A DNA stretch of 64,000 nt from Oncomelania hupensis. Taxonomy: Eukaryota > Mollusca > Gastropoda > Littorinimorpha > Pomatiopsidae. The stretch lies in assembly GCA_036898135.1 (NCBI GenBank), contig JBAHVR010000317.1, positions 15,001 through 79,000 of the forward strand. Direction: 5' to 3'. Positions 1-11,788 of the stretch are shown here, in pieces. Under the pieces are notes generated by a model. It had not been told where the DNA came from and ran no database searches. It saw nothing but the letters and a program-made list of their open reading frames with translations. A program made the position numbers and the translations under genes. Each line of letters begins with the position of its first letter. Position 1 is the first letter of the stretch.

Positions 1-45
1 AAGGGCACTGGACCTGTCCAAATTCGGTTAGTATAGGTACTTTGA

Positions 46-445
46 TGTGACCTTGACCCTGAACTATGAAAGATTTAAAGTATAAATCCAAACTTGTTGT
101 ATTTAGAGATGAAAGATTGATCTTTCATATATATCTGTCCCGTTTTTGCTTTAATCTTGAAGAGCAAGATCATATTTAGGCCTTGCTGAAACGTACACAA
201 AAATAGATCACCATACAGTGGATTGGCTATATTTACCCCATAGTATGCAACAGCATTGTGTTATCTGATCATACATGAGCATGAGAGGTCACGTGAAGGT
301 GAAAGTCTCACGAGGTCAAGGTCACTGAAGGTCAAGGTCCTCCCAAGATCACGTTTTTGGGAGGTTTAATACAACAATTGCTGTAGTTTATTTGAAATTA
401 CATGAGTCTATTTGGAGCCGGAGGTCAAGGTCATCTCAAGGTCAA
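46..445. repeat. Dispersed repeat rich in AGGTCA half-sites
   Basis: AGGTCA occurs at 286, 313, 319, 329, 422, 428 and 439, with a reverse copy at 47. Two pairs (313-324 and 422-433) are direct repeats with no spacer, in the extended TCAAGGTCA context bound by monomeric nuclear receptors of the NR5A/ERR type. I see no gene here. The open frame at 402-698 has no recognisable domain. The block is best read as a dispersed repeat; a regulatory role is only a possibility. Confidence 0.5.
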
Positions 446-914
446 GAGCATTGAAAGATCAAAGGGGGTATTACTTTGCATTTTATTGCCACTATTTCAT
501 TTTGTCTTGTTTCTGGGCAGTCATTTTCATGACGAAAATATGAATCATACGGGCTTTGCCCTTCTAGTTATAGGGTTACCCTCCGCTCCCCTCTTCTCTC
601 CAACACACTCCTATCCTATGATGGCGGTTCTTTTGAGACTAAATCTGATTGGCGACATTCATTTCAAAGCACGTCCTGATGTGACGTTACAAATTTAATA
701 GATGGGCGCACACTTGAATTTCATTTTATAAGTAGTTTTAAAACGGTACAAAGACATACCGGTAAACTGTGGTGCGACGTTTGCTCTTTAAGGGTTTCGC
801 TTACCGGTAAATTCAGTAAACTGGCACATAACGTAAGGACCCGATTCCTACAAGAGGATTTAGGAAAATCCTACTCGTTTTCCCTCTGCAGACACATCCA
901 CACACCCACTCACG

Positions 915-920
915 GAGAGA

Positions 921-989
<69 letters not shown>
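915..989. repeat. (GA)n microsatellite
   Basis: Nearly pure GA dinucleotide run of about 37 units. It produces a false Ser-Leu reading frame on the minus strand. Confidence 0.95.
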
Positions 990-991
<2 letters not shown>

Positions 992-1073
992 ATTTAATTT
1001 GATCCTTCATAAAACGATTTGCAGGAGGTACGTCGCTGAATACTGTATTGAAAGGCGGGGCGGTTTTTTTTAA

Positions 1074-1077
<4 letters not shown>

Positions 1078-1138
<61 letters not shown>

Positions 1139-1155
1139 TTTTTCTTCTTCTTCTT

Positions 1156-1224
<69 letters not shown>

Positions 1225-1225
1225 T
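1078..1225. repeat. (ATT)n-(CTT)n-(ATT)n compound microsatellite
   Basis: ATT units flank an inner block of CTT units, followed by T- and G-runs to about 1263. The poly-Ile/Leu reading frame over it is not a gene. Confidence 0.95.
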
Positions 1226-1284
1226 TATTTTACTTTTTTTTTGGGGGGGGGGTTGGGGGGGGGAGAATGGGTGGTTAGTTATTC

Positions 1285-1545
1285 ATTGCTTACAGGGTCC
1301 AGCGGACTGCAAAAAGCCGAATCAGGACCACAAAATCAAGACCACAACTTCGCTGAAAGAGGACTCACCCCTCATCCGCATAAAAGATCTGCCGAAACAA
1401 CCTAGTAAAGGCACTCCACCAGCCGGTCACTTTACTATAAAGACATCCCACGCAGAAGACGCTCGCGCTGAGGCTATACTCTAATTTATCGAACCCCCGT
1501 TTACACAAACAAAATTTAATACAAACATCATTATAAAATATTGTA
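1285..1545 (-). mobile_element. Family A retroposon, 3' portion
   Basis: Diverged copy of a repeat found at least eight times here, with the landmarks GGTCCAGCGGACT, 'aatcaggacc', 'cactttac.ataaagacatcccacgc' and 'catcattataaa'. The 3' end of the element is at the low coordinate, since other copies carry short-repeat tails on that side. Only the last ~260 bp are present. Confidence 0.75.
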
Positions 1546-2975
1546 AGCCACGCACACCGCCTGCGAGGTCAACTCCCTTTCCCCTTACCGGTCACTCAAA
1601 ATATCTTGTCAGGACAGCTGAGCAACCCAAAACCCTCTCCCCCGCCAACTTTTCCCCTGGAAGAGGGAGAGGGAGGGAGAAAGACCCAACACAGCACCGT
1701 GCGCGGCCGACAAGCAAATATAAAAATAAAATCAAAATAAAATAAAAATCTTTTCTCTCTTGTCTTGTCTATGTGTGCTGAATGCATGTTTCTTGCGATC
1801 ATGTTCATTTATATTTTCTCCGACTCCATGTTCACTCCTTTAGCAACGACCAGGAATGGAGACCTAACATACACCTCAGTGTAAAGAATTTCTTCTCTAT
1901 CTCCCTCCTGGTCCATCACATTCCACCGACCGTGGAGCAGACAAAATCTACTCTGCTTTGCTTGCACCCGTTTTATTGTGTTGCTCGTCTGTGATGTCTT
2001 GTGTTAATAATTCCTCCACAAATAAGGAAAAAACATTCACACGTTCTGTCACTCACAGGAAAGTTAGAAAGAATTTTTACTACAATAACAAACAGATCTA
2101 GCGCAGATAGAAACAATACGAAAAACCACACGAACAGAATACTAGTACGTTGACGTTAGGCTAAACAAAAACTTGCTTTGATCGTTCAAACGTTGAATTT
2201 ACTTATTTTCTTAAACTCATGAAATGAATTCCTTTGTGATATAAAAATAATACAATGGCCAGTTTAACAATTATTTTACCACTACACCACTACTTAATTT
2301 TTCCAGGCAGCGAGAAAGAAAATAAACCTGTTCTGAACATTTGTAGAATTTCACATTTCAGAATTCTTTCTTTCAATATACGTTTAGGATTTCTTCAATA
2401 AGAAAGGAAAATAAAATCTAATTTATAATTTACTAACATTTTATAACTATTTTCTTCAACAAAATAACTGAACAATTCTAACTGTCGAATACTATTTACA
2501 AAATTTAGAATTCTGTAAGGTAAAACAATTTTTATAAAATGTACTTTCGTTTTTGTATTCTTATCAATTTCGATCTAACATTTTACTGTCACTTTCACTT
2601 TTCTTTTTAACGTGAGCAAGGCCGGGCTATTATCCTAGATAAATTCTGCTTTGGTTAGGATCTAAAGTTACAAACAATAATAAAAAGGACTTCTATAGTT
2701 TTTAAAAGGAAATAAGCTCACGGGTGCTAGCGGTTATCACAACGATATGAGACACACCATTTCTGCACAGAAATGGTCCTTTTATTACGACATCCAAGCA
2801 AAACATAGCCGTTGACCAATGAAATCTCTGCCAGCAGACCATGTTTTTGAACCAGGGGACCCGGATATTGGTGTCCTATGCACAACTGACGGTGCAAAGC
2901 TGAAAGAAGCGTCGCGAACTATCTAAGATTTCTATTTCTTCAAAGGTTGACAGTGATTAATTCCCGGTGCAAAAC
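1546..2975. other. AT-rich stretch without recognisable gene
   Basis: No coding domain, tRNA or repeat array recognised. Open frames here are short and without recognisable domains. The base composition becomes less AT-rich just before the candidate exon at 2976. Confidence 0.5.
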
Positions 2976-3110
2976 ATGAGCCAGTTTCGTCGGACTTCTA
3001 GTATCAACGGAGCACAGGACTTATTATTAAATTACGAAAGAAAATTGGCTTGCCAAATCGGACACCAGCTGGGCACATTTGACCTAGCTGGGGCCATTCT
3101 CAATACACAG
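2976..3110 (+). CDS. Candidate first coding exon of an unknown gene
   Basis: The ATG at 2976 opens 45 codons that end exactly at a consensus splice donor (CACAG|GTAAGT at 3111), leaving phase 0. The composition is ordinary rather than repeat-like, with Arg/Ser near the start and a mixed middle. I do not recognise the protein, and found no downstream exon on this strand in the next several kilobases. It could be the 5' exon of a gene whose other exons are far away or lost, or a chance frame. Confidence 0.3.
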
Positions 3111-4030
3111 GTAAGTGTCGACACAATTCAATTGTCACTCAAATACACTTCGTAACTATAAGTTTTATGATGAGACCTGCTGGCAACTTCAGCTAACAAG
3201 TAACAAACTGCCGAGAAAAGATTCTGAGTTCCCAATTTTCTCAAACTAAAATAAAGAAAAACGGTGCACAGGCAAACAATAGAAAACAAATCTCGCTGGT
3301 TAATACGCTAAACTTCGAGACTTTTGACACACTAAACCTCGAATCCTTTTTATAAATAAATTTAACATTTTCACACAATTACACTCTAATGTTCCACTGC
3401 ACAAGAAAAATTACGTTCTTTTACTACATTTGATCAGGCAGATTCTCTAGATTCCATCTAAAAGTACATCAACCACAGCTAGATCCAAACAGTCACAGTC
3501 TTCTTCATATTATGACTATTTGACCGGTCGAAGCTTCACATGAATAAAACATAAATTCTCAGTATGCAACGTTTCCAGTCACCAAATATTCACTCAAAGC
3601 TACACAAATGATTACACAAATTGCAGTATAATTTTCCAGCATTGTTATTCTTCAGATCTAAACTGCTGTTCAATAGATTAGTTCTTGGTTCTGAATGTAC
3701 CGTATGATAGGCCTACTCCTCATCACACAGAAATAAAGAAAGTTATTTTGTAGCAGAATTACGGCAGTTCCACTTCATCGTTTGCTCGAATAGTATCCAC
3801 TGTAACATTTCTGCATGTTTATAAAAAAGATAAAGTCAAAATAAAGTCAGAATGAAGAAATTTTCCTCACCTTAGGCTTGGAGTTCATTTCCAAAGTGGA
3901 TTGCTAAATCTTGGCAGACACAGCAAGGGAGGAAACAAGGATAACTTCTGCTACGAATTTGTATTTTAAATAAAAGCTATTTTTCTGCACATTCTTCAAT
4001 AAAAAGTTTGAGGGAGTATGATAATAGATA
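3111..4030. other. No gene seen
   Basis: AT-rich sequence with no domain-bearing frame. If the 2976-3110 exon is real, this would be its intron. Confidence 0.4.
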
Positions 4031-4032
4031 GT

Positions 4033-4480
4033 TGTAGAAAAATTAATAATAAAAGTTCATGTAAAAATAAGCTCTGGCCAGTCCAGGGCTTACACGATCA
4101 ACAAAACACATACATATAAATTGCCAAACATTGCCAAATAATAACATTATAGGAAGTTCCAGTGACCACCTGGCAGAAAGCGTCCAATATTTCCAAGCTG
4201 ATCCAACAGACCTCACACACAAATGAGAAGTTTTGTCCCAAAGAGTTTTCAAGAAAAAAGGTAGGTGACTGGTCTAGCGAAGAAGAAGATAGTTTATTAG
4301 ATTGATAAAACAGAGTAGGAATGAGAAAGAAAAAAGGAGAAAGACAGCGACAGTGGGAATTTAAAGCACTACATTTCCATTTTCACATTATTTAAATTAA
4401 CGTCCCCGGACACAGAGCGTATAGGGGACAATTTACTACATTTCCATAAAGCGGGGATACTATTTATACTAAAAGGGTGA
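4033..4480 (-). mobile_element. Family A retroposon, 5' portion, with an insert
   Basis: Carries the 5' landmarks of the family: 'cagcttgg..tattgga', 'taggtgactggtctagcgaag', 'cagtgggaatttaaagcactacatttcca' and a TATA-like 'tactatttata' near the 5' end. Compared with the full copy at 61968-62525 it is interrupted at 4381-4434 by a small retroposed insert. Confidence 0.7.
4381..4434 (-). mobile_element. 54-bp micro-retroposon with 13-bp target duplication
   Basis: The inserted segment contains TTAACGTCCCCGGACAC and 'agcgtataggggac'. It is flanked by perfect copies of ACTACATTTCCAT at 4368-4380 and 4435-4447. The same core recurs at 37834-37896 with its own target duplication. This suggests an extremely 5'-truncated copy of some LINE or SINE 3' end. 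Confidence 0.75.
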
Positions 4481-4481
4481 G

Positions 4482-6031
4482 TGTAACGAGAGCATAGTTT
4501 TACTCAGCACATTTTGAGCTTTTGCTTGTTTGTTTCAGTGTAGACTTAGAAGGTCACTGTTAGTCTGAAGCAGACGACAGAAGTGATCATGCGTAACACA
4601 GTTGTAGCTTGATGCAAGCACAGTTAGTGACATCATCGCAGCCTACAAAAGAGCTTCGATTTTACATCCACTCAGAGTTTTCCAGCCAAGGAGAACACAG
4701 CTAGAGTAGGTAGTTCTGGCTGATTCAAGCAGAGAGGAAATTAAAGTCAGTTTAGATTTGACCGCAGAGCAGTACACAGCTACACTCTAGCAGAAATCTC
4801 TCCACTGATAGACCAGGGAAGCAGTACTTGTTGAATATTCGAATTCAACCAAGTTAGCCACGGCCTGGCATTGTCAAAAAGGTAAATGAACATACTTCTG
4901 TTTCATCGTGATGTATTTATATTATTGTTGAATTATGTGTGTGAAATTTGCTATGCTTAGAATTGAATTGTTAGTCCGACTTTGCGTGACCACTTGGAGA
5001 ATCCGACCACGAGGCAAGCACGACCGGCCGACGCCATGTTGTATACCTGACAGAACCACTGTTGTTTAACCTATATGTATGCTTGCAGACCAGTGGCTGT
5101 ACCAGAGAATGTTTATAATATTAATTCTTTCTCTATGTTTGTAGTGAGCCACTTTTTATATTTATATATGTATAGGAAATTAGAGTGGAGATTCCAGTGG
5201 ACCACGGACTTAGCAGAATGTTCATCGCTTATATGTATAGAGATGTGGAGCTAATCACTGAGGGCTACTTTGGCCTTCAGTGAGACGCTCTGCACACACC
5301 TATTATACAGGGTTGTGCAGAATTTCGTCTCATATGTTACAGACGAGCAGGCATTATATCGTGAGTCCAACTCGGCGAACAACAAAGACAAGTTGTCGCT
5401 GAAAGTTGGCTGCCGAGGCATCTCCAGCATTGCGCGAAGATAGACCACCAGTCTAACCACAGGGACAAGACTCCACAACAACACAGCTTGCCGCAGAATC
5501 AACCGCAACACAGCCCTTTGGACACTGAGTTAAGTACACAGCCTTCAATGCACCAAACTCTGTATAAACAGAACCACAGTAGTCCACTCTTCAAGAACTC
5601 TGACCATTAGGGCAGAAAGTATCCAGTGACCTATGATGAGAAAGTAGCTGCCTAGACTATCAGCGAGCGAACCATTCGCATTGACAATTGAACTTTTAAG
5701 TTAGTTTTGTACTTCGAAGATCGTGTATAGAGTAGAGGAAATAAATGTGTGATTTTTACTGTTATCAAGTGGCTGGACTACATATGTTTCATAGCCGTGT
5801 GAAAGCTAGTGTGACAGTGATCTTTTACTATTTTTCTATCTATCTCTGTATCCCAGCCTAAACACAGACCGAGATAAACAAATAAATGTATTAAGTGAAG
5901 TCAAATGGAGATTCACTAGCGATCTCCATAGACTAAGACGAGTGGGTAATAGCATTCCATTGTGCAAAGCCCAGCAACAATAAAACCCCACGTCACAGTG
6001 AGGGGCACAAAATACTTATGCGAGCGTAACA
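4482..6031. mobile_element. Possible solo LTR
   Basis: The segment starts TGTAACG and ends CGTAACA, an imperfect terminal inverted repeat of TG...CA form. Inside are AATAAA-type signals near 5740 and 5880 and no coding domain. The left boundary falls just beyond the 5' end of a family A copy. I could not find a target duplication (flanks GTGAG and ATACC differ), so the call is weak. Confidence 0.3.
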
Positions 6032-6133
6032 ATACCGTCAGTAAGTAAAATACCGGTACAAATTTCGTTTGATTTCATCATCATTTTTTTCTAAACTGAA
6101 GTGATAAAACGTGCAAGTTTATTTAGTATGTAA

Positions 6134-6619
6134 GATGAGCTTGTTGTTCCACCGAAAGTCGTCCTGTTCCATTGTGGGGTGAACAATCTAAAGAAGCAGG
6201 ACCCGCGCTCCGCCAGCAAGCAGTTTGTTGAGGCCGTCCACACTGTGGCTGCGCGTAGCCCCACGTCGAAGCTTGTTGTTAGCCAGATGGCTCCTGTCCT
6301 TATCCCATCACTCCAGAAGAAGCGTGATTTGTTTAACGCGATGGTGCTCACGGAGTTGGCTGACAACGACAAGATCGTCTTCATCAGCCATGACAACTTG
6401 CCACCCTTTGGTCTTCGCTACAATCGCCTCCATCCCACCAGACGAGGCAGCAGTACCCTGGCTGGAAACATCGGTCGCAACGTCGGCAGACTGCTGTGGG
6501 AGAAGCCACGGAAAGCTGCGCGCAACTACCGTCATGCAGCCAACCCTCCTGGTTATTATGACTGGAGGGGTAACTTCTACCCACACTCTCCAATACAGTT
6601 TCCTACCATGTGGTACTGA
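6134..6619 (+). pseudogene. LINE ORF1-like fragment with SGNH/GDSL-esterase domain
   Basis: Open from 6134 (stop at 6131) to 6619. The first residues end in HCGVNNL, matching the block III region of SGNH hydrolases (GxND type). Near residue 100 is RLHPTRRGSSTLAGNIGR, matching block V with its catalytic His. The N-terminal part with the nucleophile Ser is absent, so the frame is 5'-truncated. An esterase domain is known in ORF1 of CR1-type LINEs. The ORF sits about 140 bp upstream of an endonuclease frame on the same strand, so I read it as ORF1 of the following LINE. The basic C-terminal stretch fits nucleic-acid binding. Confidence 0.6.
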
Positions 6620-6754
6620 GCGTGCTGGAGATCTACTTCCTTTCAGTCTCCATTAGCGTAGCACTAACAAAAAGAGCTAAAAGTTTGATGACTCTTTTTC
6701 TAGATCCAAGTTATAGTTATAGTTGATTTTCCATATGTTTTTAGTTTTTGTAGT

Positions 6755-7027
6755 ATGAAAAGTGAAAAGCTTTCAGTATTTCAGTGGAACTGTCGCTCGC
6801 TAGTTACTAACTTACATTATTTGGAACAATATTTGTCTGAAACAGACCACCATGTTCTAGCCTTACAGTCATTAAATGTTAACAAACGCAAGCTACCAAA
6901 ACTGAAGGGGTATTATTATCCCCCCATAATCAACACAAACAGTGATAAAGTCCAGGCTGCAATTTACATTCGTCATGACTTGGATTATGATTTATTGAGT
7001 CCTACCATTTTGGTCAAATTATTGTAA
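6755..7027 (+). pseudogene. LINE AP-endonuclease N-terminal fragment
   Basis: The frame opens with FQWNCRSL, the usual first block of LINE apurinic-like endonucleases, followed by a predicted helix and 'ALQS' where ALQET is typical (the catalytic Glu is changed). It breaks off after about 90 residues, before the remaining catalytic blocks. Most of the endonuclease is deleted before the RT frame at 7062. Confidence 0.6.
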
Positions 7028-7061
7028 TTCTGAAATCAATAGTTATCAGGACTCAGCTAAA

Positions 7062-8462
7062 ATGTGGAAAAAGTTGTCAGAAAGGAAAAATGGATACAGT
7101 CTCCCTAAATGTCCCATAAAGATAACAAATAATACATTTCCAATATCATTAGAGAAGGCTGATGAATTTGTAAAAATATTTGCTAATGTAAGTCAGTCGT
7201 CTAGTTTGCCTAGTCACATACAACAACAAAGAGAAAATGAAGAAAGTAGTCCTACATTTGAGCCTCCTCTACCCAATAATAGTTTATATTATAATGCCGA
7301 CATAACGTTTGAAGAAGTTAAAAATGTAGTATTCCAATTTGGACGAAAGAATTCAGCGGTAGGATTAGACGGAATCTCATACAAACTTTTATCTAATATT
7401 CCTGACAATTGACTCCACATTTTACATGAAATTATAGCAAATAGTTGGGCAAAAGGTACCTTGCCCGAATTCTGGAAAACATCTCTAATTATCCCATTAC
7501 CAAAATCTGGCAAATCTCGCAGTGTTGTTTCAAGTTATAGGCCTATCGCGTTGACGTCACATGCCTGTAAAATAATGGAGAAAGTTGTATTGGAAGGTTA
7601 TCACATTATTGCGTCAAACAAAAAATAATTCCTATCAATCAAGCTGGGTTTCAAAAAGGCCGATCGACTGTTGATCATTTAGTTAAGCTAACAACGCATA
7701 TTAAAAGACAATTTGCAAAGCGTAAAGGAGTTTTAGCAACATTTTTTGATATTACAAGAGCATACGACAGAGTTTGGCATGCACGTTTACTTTTCAAAAT
7801 AAAGCAAATTGGATTATCTGGACACATGTATAATTTTATAAAAACTTTATATAAAAGTTAAAGTTGGAAATTGTTATTCATCAAGTCATTTGACGAATAT
7901 GGGTATTCCTCAAGGGGCAATAATATCTCCAATTTTGTTCAACATTTTATTCTACGATTTGCCAAAAGTTTTCAGTAACAGGGTTACTCTTGTTCAATAT
8001 GCTGATGACATTGCTATATGGATGAATGTTAATCTAAAAAAGAAAACTTCTTTGTATGAAATAAAACACATTACTTTAGTTTATCAAACAGAAATAAATA
8101 GTTTAAACAAGTACATGATATCTAATGGCCTAGAATTATCTAAGGAAAAAACTAAAATGATGCTTTTTAGTAACTGTCAAGTACCAAGAAAACTGCCTAA
8201 AATATTGATAGAAAATGAAGAAATTGAATATACTGCTGAGATTAAATTTTTAGGTGTATATCTAACAAGGAAGTTAAAATGGACAAGACATATTGAGTAT
8301 TTAATTCAGAATGTTTTAAAAAGTTATTATTTATTAAAGATCATTAGTACAAAATCTTGGGGTCAAGATATAAAGACACTCGTTCATTTAGCAACTTCAC
8401 TTGTCAGATCTAAATTAATGTACGGGCAGGAAGCATATTTTTCAGCTCGAAGAGTTATTTAA
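7062..8462 (+). pseudogene. LINE reverse transcriptase, frame-broken
   Basis: RT blocks can be followed through several frames. They run from NSAVGLDGISYKLL (7340-7395), a stop near 7411, 'EFWKTSLIIPLPKSGK' and 'YRPIAL' (7465-7550), through 'FDITRAYDRVWH' (7750), 'GIPQGAIISP' (7900) to the catalytic YADD at about 8000, followed by a thumb region ending at 8462. At least three frame or stop lesions separate these blocks, so the copy is dead. It belongs with the endonuclease before it and the RNase H after it. Confidence 0.8.
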
Positions 8463-8547
8463 TTAAGTTGAAAAGTCTAGATAGCAAGGCTATAAAATTA
8501 GCCCTAGGTGTTCCCGTGCATACAATGTTAATACATCTAAAGTTTAT

Positions 8548-9417
8548 ATGTTAGCAGGAATTATGCCCCTGGATGAACAGAGAAAGTTGGCTTGTGTTAA
8601 ATATATCGTAAGAGCACATAATATTTGCAATAGTACTAATGAAGAGTTTTTGTTTAGGTCTGATTTAGAATACCCAAAACGAGCACAAAATGTTAGATTC
8701 TTAGAAACGATTTCTACATATACTAAAGATTTAATTGATTCTACGGTAGAGGACATAAAAAGAATTAAGACAGATATTTCTTCACCAATGCCTCCTTGGG
8801 AGATGATGAAGGGTAATTTTGATATTCATTATTGTAACACATTCAAAAGTGTTAATAGTAACTCAGTTACAACTGAGGCTCGTGAACACATAGATTCTGT
8901 TTATTCTCAACATTTAAAAGTGTATACTGACGGTTCTGTTTTATCATCAGGTGAAACAGGTGCAGCATATGTTATTCCTGATTTAAAAATGAACGAATCA
9001 TTTTACTTGGGCAAGAATATATCTATATTTACAGCCGAACTGATAGCAATCTTAATGGCACTAAGAAACATATCCAGTCTTCAGATCAGTATTTTTCAAA
9101 TAGTTATATGTGTTGATTCAATGTCAGTGCTAGAAGCGTTACAATCTCAAAATAATAAAAATAGAAGAGATTTAATAATAGAAATTAGACATATTATTCA
9201 CAGCTTAATCATTAATGGCACAAACATCTCTTTCTGCTGGTTACCATCACATTGTGGTTTTTTCTATAATGAATTAGCAGATAAAGGGGCTAAACAAGGT
9301 GCTTTACAATTAAATTCTCGATACATTGAAGTTATGAAATCTTCAAAAGAAATTCAAAATGAAATTGAGATAGCCAGGCAGGAAGATGGGGGTTGGGGGG
9401 ATAGGGATACACAATGA
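8548..9417 (+). pseudogene. LINE C-terminal region with RNase H domain
   Basis: A long frame with a recognisable RNase H1 fold in its second half: YTDGS (first Asp), FTAELIAI (Glu), CVDSMS (Asp), WLPSHCG and NELADKGA (last Asp). All four catalytic acidic residues are visible. LINEs with endonuclease, RT and RNase H in this order belong to the I-like group. Assignment to a clade (I, Nimb, LOA) needs a tree. The frame decays into G-rich sequence at 9380-9417. Confidence 0.8.
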
Positions 9418-10766
9418 AAACATAACGACAGTGATCACGTGAGAACGGCGCTGTGCTACTAAAATAAAAGCCTCGGTAGCATCTAACTGCAAACAATAAC
9501 ATGTACTGAATGAAAAAAAGAAAGCAAAGCTACTGGATTCATATGCAAGTAAACAATGTTTAAACATGTGTGACACATACACATACCTCGAAAAGAAAAC
9601 AAACAAATAGATGGTGACCATGCATACTGTATAAGACAACCATCGAATGACAAAAAGAACAACAACAAGAAAAATGTGAATCAAGCACTCAAACCACACC
9701 AGTCCACCGAGCTGTGAACGGGTACCTTGTTCTGTTTAGAACCAGGAAAGATAAAGCAGCGAGAGAGATGAGATGGGTATCGACCTCCTTAGGCTGTCAA
9801 GACAAGTCAAGTCAATACATCTTTATTACCCACAATGAGAAATTCATACAGCACACTGCGTCTCAGCAAACATGAAACGAACAACAGGGAAAAAAAAGCA
9901 ACATTTAAAACACATAATAATACCGAAAATGACTATATAACCAGTAATTAAATACATTTTCCCAACAATTAGTCGTACATATGTGGCAGAATGGGAGGCG
10001 GCTGGTGCAAGCTTGGGAGAGAGGTTGCCTACCTTCCTTTTGTTGTTAGACTAGTCTTGGGTGGCTCCTGCTGTGCCGAATCCTTTGGGATGCCATTGGG
10101 TTATGCAGGACAAGGCGACACGACATTTGTTCTCCCCTGCTGACCGTTCGTCTTCTGCTTTTGGTGGTGAGCCGGACTATATTGTCGAAAGGCATTTCAT
10201 GTAAGTCAGTGGCAATGACTTTCCACAGAGTGTCCTGGCGCTAGTAGCCAGCAAACCGGTTTACTATCAACACTGCTTCAGCGCTTTACAGATTAAATAC
10301 GTGTATGTCCATCTTACGTGGGAGACGTGAAGAATAACAGTTCGATTTGGGCGGTGTTCTCAAGGACGTGGCCGAGAGATGGGAGTCAAATACTCCGCTC
10401 GGCTACACTTACTTTCAACTTTATTATTAACACACACACAGTTTACGGAATTTATTCAGAATAACAATGCACATTATTAAACACAATCATGCATTTTCTG
10501 AAAAAAGATTATTGAAACATCCAAGTTCAACACACATCCATCTACGACACAAGTGAAGCAACCTTGCATTTTTTGTTACTGTTAACCTTTACAAAAAAAA
10601 AAAACACAGTCAAATTAGGTCGCACATAATTATACTCAAGAGTGAAACCTTATTTATCGTATGCATGGACAAGTATACATATATAATGAGGAAGACATTG
10701 AAATGACCTTTACAATGTACCATTACTATAACTGCAGGCATCGAATAAATATTAATTAATATAAAT
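9418..10766. other. Intergenic sequence with a LINE 3' tail at 9795-9835
   Basis: No gene recognised. At 9795-9835 the minus strand reads AATAAAGATGTATTGACTTGACTTG, the end of a non-LTR element with an (ACTTG)n tail. The same end occurs on the + strand at 36295-36332. The rest is unclassified. Confidence 0.5.
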
Positions 10767-11045
10767 TAATTGTTTGATTGATTGATTGATTTATTGTTGC
10801 TTTAGGTCCAGCGGACTCTTCCGAGCCAAATCAGGACCGGACAACCCCCGATCCGCATAAAAGATCTGGTGAAACAACCCTAGTGGGAAAATTGAATGCC
10901 CTCCACCGGCCAGTCACTTTACAATAAAGACATCCCACGCGGGGGACGGCTGAGGGTTTACCTCAACTACGCGAACCCCCGTTGTAAAAAAACAAAATAG
11001 AATACAACCATCATTATAAATCATCAACAAAAAATACTGGAGTGC
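10767..11045 (-). mobile_element. Family A 3' end with (ATTG)n tail, possibly the 3' UTR of the LINE at 11328
   Basis: All 3' landmarks of family A are present, and the low-coordinate end carries (TGAT)n, the expected tail for a minus-strand retroposon. Directly upstream on the same strand (11768 to 11328) lies a LINE C-terminal coding fragment. The simplest reading is that this ~250-bp segment is that LINE's 3' UTR and tail. The similarity to other family A copies stops at about 11030, where they continue differently. Confidence 0.65.
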
Positions 11046-11327
11046 ACAAAAACAACGGATCAAAGTATCTTAAACTTGTAAATCTTGACATCTTTTCTGC
11101 CAGACACGATTAGAACCAATGATGGCACTCACGCTAAGACACTTAGCCAGCCATCGGGCAGTGGAATTGTTTAGGCCTATGCCAGTCAGTTTAAGTCCCG
11201 ATGCCACTCTGCGGTGCACGTTACCTAAGCTGCCGAAGACCAGAGAATCACAGTCCTGCAGGCAAAGCCATAGGCAGAGATCTCCATGCAGAGGGGCAGG
11301 TACTTTTCAAACTTTGACTCGTAACAA

Positions 11328-11768
11328 TTAACGGTCTATAAATGCGTCAAAGCATTCTGCCACCTCTACTAGGAAGACCCGACGGCTTCTGCGGTCGATG
11401 ACTGTGATGTCTGGTCTCGTGGCAGTGTTAACAAATGTGTTTGAGTCTACATCAAACATACGTGGAGAAAGGCACGTGTCCTTTATCACCTGCACCAACT
11501 GACTGCTCTTAGGAATGTAAGAATGTATTACATCTACAATTCTGTTGTGTCGGGCCTGATAGAGCAGTTGGTAGCGTGTCCAGCCGTTCAGAATATGAGA
11601 CACAGTCTCTGTGGGGTGGTTGCACAAGCCACAACGGCGGCTATACTGCTCGGGATAGTACAAGGCCATTAAGCTGTTGCACTGCAAAAGTTGTAAACGC
11701 CCCCTCACAGCAAAACTGATTAAACTATCCCTCGTTTCACGTCCAATAGCGTAGCGTTTAGAACTCAA
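11328..11768 (-). pseudogene. LINE C-terminal fragment: zinc knuckle plus restriction-like endonuclease
   Basis: The 146-aa frame has CGLC-x8-H-x4-W where R2/R4/NeSL-type LINEs have a CCHC knuckle. The last ligand Cys is replaced by Trp (TGG). About 50 residues on come RPDITVIDRR and VFLVEVAECFD, the PD...(D/E) core of the restriction-like endonuclease that cuts target DNA in these LINEs. The RT part is missing because the copy begins at the inverted-repeat arm at 11746-11788. With the knuckle broken and the RT lost, it is inactive. Confidence 0.65.
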
Positions 11769-11788
11769 GGCCGCGGGCCAAGGCCAAG
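11746..11788 (+). repeat. Left arm of 43-bp inverted repeat
   Basis: Matches the reverse complement of 13017-13059 at 41 of 43 positions, around the core GGCCGCGGGCC. The arm overlaps the start of the LINE fragment. Weak similarity continues inward for roughly 100 bp. Confidence 0.8.

Noticed and set aside
402..698. 98-residue frame
   Set aside because: Runs through the AGGTCA-rich repeat; no domain and no splice or promoter support.
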